A program made the translations under genes and the position numbers. Below, piece by piece: positions 19,747-27,363 of a DNA stretch of 39,803 nt; positions within the stretch are counted from its first letter, which is position 1, and every line of letters begins with the position of its first letter. Source of the DNA: Eubacteriales Family XIII. Incertae Sedis bacterium (lineage in GTDB: Bacteria; Bacillota; Clostridia; Peptostreptococcales; Anaerovoracaceae); NCBI GenBank assembly GCA_031260885.1, contig JAISKP010000213.1:1-39803 (forward strand), in the 5' to 3' direction. Below the pieces are notes generated by a model. It worked only from the letters and a program-made list of their open reading frames with translations. It was not told the DNA's origin and did no database searches.

Positions 19747-20342
19747 AGGACGCAATACACGCGATTTCAACAGCCCTTGAGATTCCCGCGATCATCATTC
19801 TAATTCTCGCGGTGGTCGTCGTGCTGTTTCAACTCGGCGGCGTAATCGTTGAATTTTTTGTGGAACGTCTAAAAAAGAAGCCCAATGTTTCGCTGATCTT
19901 GGTGGAACTGAGCGGACAAAACAGAACACACATGAAGGCCGTCATTGAATCGAGTCCTTTTCAGGAGAGACAGAAAAGCGTATTTTTGAAATTGCTCAAG
20001 AGCAATGTGACAGCGCCGGACGAACTGAAACTCCTTGCAACGCAGCTCCTGACGGATGAGGAGATCAGGCTCAACAAGCGCGTCGTCGTAACGGATATCA
20101 TCGCTCGGATTGCGCCGATGTTCGGGCTCATGGCAACGCTGATTCCGCTCGGCCCCGGGCTCATCGCGCTCGGGCAGGGCGATACGCACGCGCTTGCGGA
20201 TTCACTGCTCACCGCGTTTGATGCCACGGTCTCGGGTCTCGCCGCCGCCGGCGTCGCCTATATCATCTCAAAGGTGCGGAAACGCTGGTATCAGACGGAT
20301 CTTACGACGGTTGAGTCGATTTTAGAAGGGATCCTTCAGTAA
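19728..20342 (+). CDS. MotA/TolQ/ExbB-type proton channel family protein
   Basis: FGLMATLIPLGPGLIALGQGDTHALADSLLTAFDATVSGLAAAGVAYIISKVRKRWYQTDL typical of the MotA_ExbB domain; TTG start with ggaaggag RBS. Confidence 0.85.
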   Translation: MDISSVKDAIHAISTALEIPAIIILILAVVVVLFQLGGVIVEFFVERLKKKPNVSLILVELSGQNRTHMKAVIESSPFQERQKSVFLKLLKSNVTAPDELKLLATQLLTDEEIRLNKRVVVTDIIARIAPMFGLMATLIPLGPGLIALGQGDTHALADSLLTAFDATVSGLAAAGVAYIISKVRKRWYQTDLTTVESILEGILQ

Positions 20343-20665
20343 TGCTTCAGGGAAATCTCAGGAATCGCAGGCACTTCTTTGAAGAGGTGGAAGATGCCAA
20401 TCCGCTGGAGGGCGCGATCAACATCGTAGATGCGATGTTGGTCTTTGCCTGCGGTCTGATGCTCAGCTTGATCATCTTTTGGAATGTTGACATCCAGAAT
20501 GCGGAGCTCGTTCCCATTGAGCAGGGAGCCGAGGTAACATCGGTGAACGATATGACGGATGAAGTAAAGGAAACCGTTGATGAAGACGCCGAATACGAAA
20601 AGATGGGCACTGTTTACGTGGATCCGGAGACCGGCAAGATGTATCTGGTAAAGGAAGGCGAATAG
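20342..20665 (+). CDS. DUF2149-like small single-TM protein, probable partner of the ExbB-like protein
   Basis: NPLEGAINIVDAMLVFACGLMLSLIIFWN...YEKMGTVYVDPETGKMYLVKEGE; directly abuts exbB-like gene. Confidence 0.72.
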   Translation: MLQGNLRNRRHFFEEVEDANPLEGAINIVDAMLVFACGLMLSLIIFWNVDIQNAELVPIEQGAEVTSVNDMTDEVKETVDEDAEYEKMGTVYVDPETGKMYLVKEGE

Positions 20666-20678
20666 AGGGGCGAAAATC

Positions 20679-21824
20679 GTGAATACTGTGTGCACAAAAA
20701 TAAAGAAAATTCCATCCAAAGCACTTGTTATGGTGCTTTCTTTGGCGCTTGTATTATCGCTGTTATCGGGTTGTGCGGTCGACGCTTCGAAACTGACCTA
20801 TCTGGACGAAACGATCCTTGTCTCAGGCGTGACCGAAGGAGATCTGACGGTAAGCATCCGGGAGCTGACAGCGCTCGAATCGGTAAGCGAGAAGGCCGAG
20901 GGACTTCGCTCCAATGGAGATGTTGTCAAGTTTACGGCAGTCGGACCGACCATTGATACCTTCCTTGCAGCGTATGGGAAGAGTCGCGCGGATTATACGG
21001 GTGTGCGGTTCAGTGCGACGGACGGTTTCTCGGTCATTATTCCGAAGGAAGTCTTTGAGCGGCGCGATATCGTGCTGGCGTATATGAACGGCAGCAAGGC
21101 GCTCGACAAGTACAACGCGCCTTTGCGGGCGATCGTGGTCGGCGAACGCGCCATGTATTGGGCACGTATGGTGGACAGAATCGACTTTCTGACCGATGCG
21201 GATGCAACGCTGACGAATAAAATTGTCTTTCTCGATACGGTATTGCCTGCAATGGTCGGGGAATACAGCGAGGAAGAGGGCGGAGACATCGTCAGCACCA
21301 TTGATCTTCTTACGAAATATGGCGGTGGAAGTCTGAACGCCGGTGACAAAATCTATCTGAAAGCGTATGACGGACTTAAGAAAGCCGAGATGATGGATAA
21401 TTTCCTCAAAGGCTTCATTAAATATACGGGAGAAAAGACGCCACAGTTCTGTTCTCCGGAATTGCCGGAGGGCATGAATATGGATGGCATCGTCCAGTTG
21501 CGTGCCGCCGGAGTGACCTATTTCTCGCTTGAACGCGCATCGGAGACCTATTCGGTAAAGGAATTTGACGGTCAACCGGGAATCGCATTTAGCGATATCA
21601 ACCGCGAGATCGGTTTCGTGTCGACGGATGCTTTCAGATTTGAGCTGTTGGACGGTTCGGTGAAACTTGCGCCCAGAAACGTTATGGCATCCGGTGTGTT
21701 TGTGAAGACGGATGGTCGGTGGTCGTTTATCGGTCCGGATGGATTTGAAGTTACGGATTTCGCCTTTATCGAGGCGGTCGATCCTGTCATGGAACAGCCG
21801 GAACAGGAAGAACAGGGCGGATGA
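20679..21824 (+). CDS. Lipoprotein with SUOX-like (oxidoreductase molybdopterin-binding fold) domain
   Basis: Lipobox SLLSGC; PLRAIVVGERAMYWARMVDRIDF; GTG start. Confidence 0.55.
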   Translation: MNTVCTKIKKIPSKALVMVLSLALVLSLLSGCAVDASKLTYLDETILVSGVTEGDLTVSIRELTALESVSEKAEGLRSNGDVVKFTAVGPTIDTFLAAYGKSRADYTGVRFSATDGFSVIIPKEVFERRDIVLAYMNGSKALDKYNAPLRAIVVGERAMYWARMVDRIDFLTDADATLTNKIVFLDTVLPAMVGEYSEEEGGDIVSTIDLLTKYGGGSLNAGDKIYLKAYDGLKKAEMMDNFLKGFIKYTGEKTPQFCSPELPEGMNMDGIVQLRAAGVTYFSLERASETYSVKEFDGQPGIAFSDINREIGFVSTDAFRFELLDGSVKLAPRNVMASGVFVKTDGRWSFIGPDGFEVTDFAFIEAVDPVMEQPEQEEQGG

Positions 21825-22648
21825 TGGAACAACGCTACGATCGTCCGGGTAGGGGCGGGGTCCTATGGCTTGTGCTTCTCTTCATTTTATTGTTCTTTGC
21901 GGCCTGCGCCCCTGCGGGTAGTACGGCAGAAGGTTCGGGGGGCACCGCCGCCGCGGACGCATCGGTGCGGTTTCTCTCCATCGAAGGCGATGTGGCGCAG
22001 AACGTTATCAAAAACAGCGGAACACCGGTAAAGAACGACGGAGCGTTGCCGGGAGATGCGGATTTCGAGGGGATTCCGCTTACGGATTTCATCGCAGAAG
22101 CCGGCATTTCAGGCGATCCGAAGACGATTTATCTCTTTTCGTCCGGAGATGGTTTTGTGTCAAGCATCGATTATGAAGGTGCGGAGGAGGTCTATGTGAT
22201 CTTCAGCGCGGCGAAGGGCTGGAGTCTCCTCGCCCCCAATCATCCTCCGGCTGCAAGTGGCATGGATATCGACCGCATCATCGTTGTGAGCGAAAGCAGC
22301 GAAGTGGGTTTATCTGTTGTCGCACAGGATGGTCGCAAGACGACAATTCCGATGGGGCAGTTGCTCTTATCTCCGCAGCACGCGGAATTCAGGCTCGACG
22401 GAATATCTGTCAACAACGAGGGAAGCAGCGATGAACGCGCCGTCGCCCTTTACACGCGGCAATATTCGGTGGTGCTTTCGGACATCGATGCGCAGTATAC
22501 AGGCATTCCTTTTGTCGTCGCGACGGCGGATGGAGAGACCTATCTGACGGACGGCACAGGTCGTTTTATCCTGTATCGGCAGAAGATTAATTACAAAGAA
22601 ACAACGGGAGACGTGTATGAAGACGTTGTCGAAATACGGCTTAGATAA
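21821..22648 (+). CDS. Lipoprotein, possible SUOX-like domain
   Basis: Lipobox LLFFAAC; domain layout and motifs similar to the preceding gene; 4-bp overlap with it. Confidence 0.45.
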   Translation: MMEQRYDRPGRGGVLWLVLLFILLFFAACAPAGSTAEGSGGTAAADASVRFLSIEGDVAQNVIKNSGTPVKNDGALPGDADFEGIPLTDFIAEAGISGDPKTIYLFSSGDGFVSSIDYEGAEEVYVIFSAAKGWSLLAPNHPPAASGMDIDRIIVVSESSEVGLSVVAQDGRKTTIPMGQLLLSPQHAEFRLDGISVNNEGSSDERAVALYTRQYSVVLSDIDAQYTGIPFVVATADGETYLTDGTGRFILYRQKINYKETTGDVYEDVVEIRLR

Positions 22649-22706
22649 GACGGTTCTTTCACCAAGAAAGGTGTCGTTCCTTCGGCGGCAAACCCATTCG
22701 AATCCT

Positions 22707-24095
22707 ATGATCCCCGTAAGACGAATAGGGGTGCTTCTCGCATTTACGCTCTTGATCACTACTTTCATGGCGGGATGCGGCGGCGGTAACGATTCAGCCA
22801 TTGTCGGCGTTTCAAACGCGCCGGATCAGATTCTCTTCTCGATCACGGCTTATGAAGACTTTGATGCCACTTCTTCGCGTACGGTCAGTTGGCGGACACC
22901 GGAAGACATGACGCAGAGCAGCGTCTATCTGCTCATGGGCACGACACCCGATGATGATATGGCGTGGAACAGCGCGATCGAGATTCCGGGCGAGATGACC
23001 GCGGCGGCAGAACTCTCGGAAAACTACGGCAAATACAATCATTTTGAGACGCAGATTACCGGGCTTGTTGCCGGAGAATACACCTATCGGGTAGGCGCAT
23101 CGGGCGGCATTGATTTCACGGTTGCGCATTCTTCTGAAGATGGCGTCTCAGGCGGACAGTCCGCCGATGCGGCGTATGGTGTAAGCGATCCGATGGAATT
23201 TACCATACGAAGCCCCGAAGAGATGCAGCAGCGGTCTGTCTTCTTGTATTTTGGGGACGCCCAACCGGATGCGAGCATCGAAGAATATGCGACGTTCGGT
23301 GCACTTGTAGGGGCTGCGCGTGCGGCAAACCCGGATGCTGATCTTGCCTTGCAGTGCGGAGATATTGGCAACCAGGGCAGCGCCCGGGAAGAGTGGTCGG
23401 CGTTTCTTCAGGCGGCCTCACCTGCTTTTGAAGGTTTGCCTTTGCTCACCGCGCCAGGCAATCATGAGGTGACACCCTATGTAAATGCGCCGGGCAGAAA
23501 GCCGGTCTACTATCTGAATGTGTTTTCACTTCCGAAAAATGGTCCGGAGGGCTTTGAAGAAGAATATTATTCGCTCGATTACGGAGATGCGCATATTCTC
23601 TCACTCAGCAGCAATTATCTCGACCCGTTCGAATCCTATAGCGATGACGAAGCCGAAAGTGCTCGTATCGCAGCGGAGATCGATGCTTGGATTGAGGAGG
23701 ATCTTGCGAACGCAGGATATCGCTGGAAGATTGTTTTGATGCATCAGCCCGCATATCCGCTCGTAGGCGACAGCACCACGACAGGCATGACGGAACGTTG
23801 GATTCCGATCTTCGACCGCGCAGGGGTCGATCTGATTTTGTGCGGACATCAGCACGCGTTTATGCGTACGTGGCCGCTTGTCGGCGGTAAGGAAGACGCC
23901 GCCGGGCTTGTTCAGATCATGGGCAATGCAAGTCAGAAGAGCTATGAGGACAACGCGGCGCTGCTGCCTTTTGTCGCTTTTGAAATGGGCGGCATATCGG
24001 GCTGGCATACCGTTACGGTCTCGCCGCACCATCTCAGCGTCGATGCTTTCGACAGCACGGCGCGCCTGCTGGACTCGTGGATTAAAGAAAAGTAG
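22707..24095 (+). CDS. Lipoprotein metallophosphoesterase (purple acid phosphatase-like, N-terminal FN3-like domain)
   Basis: LITTFMAGC lipobox; FGDAQ...GDIG...APGNHEV...LMHQPAYP...LCGHQHAFMRTWPL; start uncertain (ORF track 22617). Confidence 0.82.
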   Translation: MIPVRRIGVLLAFTLLITTFMAGCGGGNDSAIVGVSNAPDQILFSITAYEDFDATSSRTVSWRTPEDMTQSSVYLLMGTTPDDDMAWNSAIEIPGEMTAAAELSENYGKYNHFETQITGLVAGEYTYRVGASGGIDFTVAHSSEDGVSGGQSADAAYGVSDPMEFTIRSPEEMQQRSVFLYFGDAQPDASIEEYATFGALVGAARAANPDADLALQCGDIGNQGSAREEWSAFLQAASPAFEGLPLLTAPGNHEVTPYVNAPGRKPVYYLNVFSLPKNGPEGFEEEYYSLDYGDAHILSLSSNYLDPFESYSDDEAESARIAAEIDAWIEEDLANAGYRWKIVLMHQPAYPLVGDSTTTGMTERWIPIFDRAGVDLILCGHQHAFMRTWPLVGGKEDAAGLVQIMGNASQKSYEDNAALLPFVAFEMGGISGWHTVTVSPHHLSVDAFDSTARLLDSWIKEK

Positions 24096-24131
24096 CAGCC
24101 TCACAGAAAGGAAACGCAGAAAGGACAGATC

Positions 24132-24329
24132 ATGGTAGACACATCCATCGGCTCCGCGTGCAACAGCGGCAATCGTACGCCGAAAGGCGAGGCGCGCCTT
24201 GTCATCGACGGCATTGAAATAGAAATGGTTCCCTTTGTCCGAAACATTCTGCGCAACGCAGTAACGGGCGTGGTCTGCGAGCTCGAGGGCTACCGTGAGG
24301 ATAGCCGGATTGAGGTTTTTATTGAATAG
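24132..24329 (+). CDS. Small protein resembling the C-terminal segment of some MobB proteins
   Basis: LVIDGIEIEMVPFVRNILRNAVTGVVCELEGYREDSRIEVFIE. Confidence 0.45.
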   Translation: MVDTSIGSACNSGNRTPKGEARLVIDGIEIEMVPFVRNILRNAVTGVVCELEGYREDSRIEVFIE

Positions 24330-24336
24330 AATTCTG

Positions 24337-24365
24337 TTGACCCATCTGCCTCGGAATGGTACTAT
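24337..24365 (+). promoter_or_regulatory. Sigma-A type promoter for the cbiM leader
   Basis: TTGACC (24337-24342), 17-nt spacer, TACTAT (24360-24365). Confidence 0.65.
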
Positions 24366-24371
24366 TATATC

Positions 24372-24482
24372 AATGAAGTCAAGAAGGCTTCGTCCGAAAA
24401 GAGTGTAATTAAGCAGCAATGGGTCGGTTTTCGGAAGGAAACGCCGGAACAGATCCCCTATAAAACCGATAATCTCGGGACG
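24372..24482 (+). ncRNA. Candidate aptamer/attenuator leader of cbiMQO, class unassigned
   Basis: TTCGTCC (24389-24395) pairs with GGACGAA (24478-24484); GTCGGTTTT (24423-24431) pairs with AAAACCGAT (24462-24470); competing TCGGG-ACGAA-CCCGA hairpin (24475-24489). Confidence 0.5.
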
Positions 24483-24529
24483 AACCCGAATGGAGGACCG
24501 GAAGGTCTGCCGTTGGGTTTTGTTTTTTG
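24483..24529 (+). terminator. Intrinsic terminator in the cbiM leader
   Basis: AACCCgAATGGagGACC-GGAA-GGTCtgCCGTTGGGTT followed by TTGTTTTTTG. Confidence 0.72.
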
Positions 24530-24546
24530 TAGGAAGGAATCATGTC

Positions 24547-25623
24547 ATGCATATCCCAGACAACTATCTCAGTCCCGAAACCTGTGTGGTTTTAGGTGCG
24601 GCGATGGTACCGGTTCTTGCGGTATCGGTCAAAAAAGTAAAGGAAGAGGTTTCGAAGGAGAAACTGCCGCTGCTCGGCGTCGGCGCGGCATTTTCATTTT
24701 TACTCATGATGTTCAACGTCCCGCTACCCGGCGGAACGACGGGGCATGCGGTCGGCGCGGTGCTTGTGGCCGTGCTGCTCGGACCGTATGCAGCGTGCCT
24801 GTCCGTGACGGTCGCACTCGCGATTCAGGCGCTGCTGTTCGGCGACGGCGGCGTACTTGCACTCGGTGCGAACTGTTTCAATATGGCGTTTGTGATGCCG
24901 TTTGTCGGATATGCCGTTTACAAATTGGTCAGCCGTATCTTCGGCGGCAGCGCTGCGGAGCCCAAGACCGGAAGTGAACTGTGCGCAGGAACGCAAAGAT
25001 CTGCCCGCATCTCGGGTCGATCCGGTGTTGGCAATGCGATCGGCGTCGCGACCGGTGCATATCTCGGACTCAACGTCGCTGCGCTTGTTGCCGCGATTGA
25101 GTTCGGTATTCAGCCGCTGCTCTTTACCGATGCGAACGGACTCGCACTGTACTGTCCCTATCCGCTTTCGATTTCCATTCCCGCAATGCTCATTCCGCAC
25201 CTGCTGCTCGCAGGCATCGTGGAAGCCGCATTCTCCGTCCTGATCTATTCGTTCATCCGAAACGTTTCACCGGGAACGCTCTATGAGGGCGAACAAAAAC
25301 GCACGAAGACCGTATACGCGCTTTTGGTCGTTCTGATTCTCTTCGTACCGCTCGGTTTGCTTGCAACCGGAACGGCATGGGGCGAATGGGGTGCCGATGA
25401 AATCGCGGAAGTCGTGAACGGCTCCGCCGCACTCGGCTATGTGCCGGACGGTATGGCAAACGGTTTCTCCTTCGACGCTTTCATGCCGGATTACGCAGTG
25501 CCGGGACTTGCCGACATCCCCGGATATATTCTGTCCGCCGTCTGCGGGACAGCGATCGCGGTCATTCTTTTCAGAATCCTTGCGAGCTTAAAAAAGGGAA
25601 AGAGAACAAACGCGCATGCATGA
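24547..25623 (+). CDS. cbiM: Cobalt/nickel ECF transporter CbiM with C-terminal PDGLE/CbiN-like region
   Basis: Canonical N-terminus MHIPDNYLSPETC; PGGTTGHAVG; C-terminal YVPDGMANGF...; RBS aggaagga; ORF track start at 24490 is too early. Confidence 0.93.
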   Translation: MHIPDNYLSPETCVVLGAAMVPVLAVSVKKVKEEVSKEKLPLLGVGAAFSFLLMMFNVPLPGGTTGHAVGAVLVAVLLGPYAACLSVTVALAIQALLFGDGGVLALGANCFNMAFVMPFVGYAVYKLVSRIFGGSAAEPKTGSELCAGTQRSARISGRSGVGNAIGVATGAYLGLNVAALVAAIEFGIQPLLFTDANGLALYCPYPLSISIPAMLIPHLLLAGIVEAAFSVLIYSFIRNVSPGTLYEGEQKRTKTVYALLVVLILFVPLGLLATGTAWGEWGADEIAEVVNGSAALGYVPDGMANGFSFDAFMPDYAVPGLADIPGYILSAVCGTAIAVILFRILASLKKGKRTNAHA

Positions 25624-26479
25624 GGCGGATCCGCATCCGTTCGAAAGAAGATCTGTCCCTGCGTGGCTGCTGTCGCGCGAGGACTATACGCCGGCAGCGG
25701 GGCGTGAGCGTTTTCTGGACAAGACGATTTTTTCCCTGCTCCGGCTCTCGGCGTTGATTCGTTCGCAGGACACGTACGGTGTCGCACGTTTTCACGTTGA
25801 CGAGATTTACGGTCTGCTTTTTACGATCGCGCTCATCGTATTTCTGTCCCTTTCACGCACCTTCACGTTTGTGTTGATCGTGCTTTCCTGCATTCTTGTG
25901 CGGCTGTGCTTTATTCGGATCGGTGCGCTGAAAAACATTCTTGCGGTCTGTCTCGCCGCCACGATCTTTTCTGCGCTCGTGTTGCTTCCCGCTGCGCTTT
26001 ATGGCAATACATACAGCATCATCATGATCCCGTCAAAGGTCTTCGCCTCCGTTGCGCTCGTCGGAATTTTTTCGCATACGTCGCGGTGGAACGACATCAC
26101 GGGCACGCTGCGTCTGATCCACGTACCGAACATCTTCATCTTTATTTTGGATATCACGATCAAATATCTCACGATGCTGAGCGATTTTGCACTCAGCATG
26201 TTCTATGCGATGAAACTTCGTTCCGTCGGAAGACCGGGCAGGAAAACAGGAAAAGGCGGCGGGACCGGCGCGCGGATTCCCCGTGCAGCGGTTTCAAATG
26301 TGGCAGGCAATATCTTTCTGCACTCCAGAGAACTGTCCGAAGAAATGTATTGTGCGATGGAATGCAGAGGATTTTCCGGCGCGTATCCGAGGACAGCGTT
26401 CTGGAAGTTCTCCGCTGCAGATGCGGTCTACGTGCTCGTAAATCTGGCATTGATCGCAGCATTTTTCTATTTGGGGTAG
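25616..26479 (+). CDS. cbiQ: ECF transporter T component CbiQ-like
   Basis: Multi-TM; FILDITIKYLTMLSDFALSMFYAMKLRSVGR; 8-bp overlap with cbiM. Confidence 0.85.
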   Translation: MHEADPHPFERRSVPAWLLSREDYTPAAGRERFLDKTIFSLLRLSALIRSQDTYGVARFHVDEIYGLLFTIALIVFLSLSRTFTFVLIVLSCILVRLCFIRIGALKNILAVCLAATIFSALVLLPAALYGNTYSIIMIPSKVFASVALVGIFSHTSRWNDITGTLRLIHVPNIFIFILDITIKYLTMLSDFALSMFYAMKLRSVGRPGRKTGKGGGTGARIPRAAVSNVAGNIFLHSRELSEEMYCAMECRGFSGAYPRTAFWKFSAADAVYVLVNLALIAAFFYLG

Positions 26480-26492
26480 GACAGGTGTGCGT

Positions 26493-27296
26493 ATGATCGA
26501 TCTGAATGGGATCAGCTACTACTATCAAGGCACGGATGAGTCTCTGTCAAGGCAGGCGCTTGACGACATCAACCTTACGATAAATTCCGGTGAATCCGTT
26601 TCATTGCTCGGGGCAAACGGCAGCGGCAAATCCACGTTGCTTAAGTTGCTCAGTGGGCTGATCTTCGCAGAGGAAGGTTCCTATGCATTTGACGGGGAAG
26701 CAATTACGAAAAAGGGATTGTCTGTCCCCGCGTTTTCGAAGCGTTTCCACCAACGTGTCGGATTCGTCTTTCAGAATTCGGACACACAGCTTTTCTGTGC
26801 GGATGTCTATGATGAGATCGCTTTTGGACCGAGGCAGATGAACCTCGGCGAAGAGGCTGTAAAGGAACGCGTGAGCGGCATCATGGAAACGATGGAACTC
26901 GACGGATTCGAACACAGACAACCCTATCACCTGAGCGGGGGCGAAAAGCGCAAGGTGGCGATCGCCTGCGTGCTTGCGATGAATCCCGAAGTCCTCATGT
27001 TGGATGAGCCGCTGAACGGTCTGGATCCCAGAACGCAGCGATGGCTCGCGGAACTCTTAGTGCGTCTGAATGAGGCCGGAAAGACCATCATCGTATCCAC
27101 GCATGATTTGGTTTTTGTTCACGAGATCTCAAAGAGAGCTGTTCTCTTTGGGGAAGATCACCGCATCGTGGCGGATCGGGTCACAGACGAACTGCTCGGC
27201 GATATGGCACTCTTAAAGGAAGTCAACCTCGTAGATAAGTATTACCACCACCATCCGGGAGAAGGTCATAACCACTTTCACGACCACCGCTACTGA
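26493..27296 (+). CDS. cbiO: Cobalt/nickel ECF transporter ATPase CbiO with His-rich C-terminus
   Basis: Walker A GANGSGKST, LSGGEKRKVAIA, Walker B VLMLDEP; tail YYHHHPGEGHNHFHDHRY. Confidence 0.92.
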   Translation: MIDLNGISYYYQGTDESLSRQALDDINLTINSGESVSLLGANGSGKSTLLKLLSGLIFAEEGSYAFDGEAITKKGLSVPAFSKRFHQRVGFVFQNSDTQLFCADVYDEIAFGPRQMNLGEEAVKERVSGIMETMELDGFEHRQPYHLSGGEKRKVAIACVLAMNPEVLMLDEPLNGLDPRTQRWLAELLVRLNEAGKTIIVSTHDLVFVHEISKRAVLFGEDHRIVADRVTDELLGDMALLKEVNLVDKYYHHHPGEGHNHFHDHRY

Positions 27297-27363
27297 AATA
27301 AAGTTTGAACTTATGATATAATATTTCGATAAGTCATCCTTTGTGAGTGGAGTTGTAAGGGGT

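Noticed and set aside
24372-24482. Cobalamin riboswitch before cbiM
   Set aside because: No recognisable B12-box-like core or matching architecture by eye; left as unassigned pending an Rfam scan.
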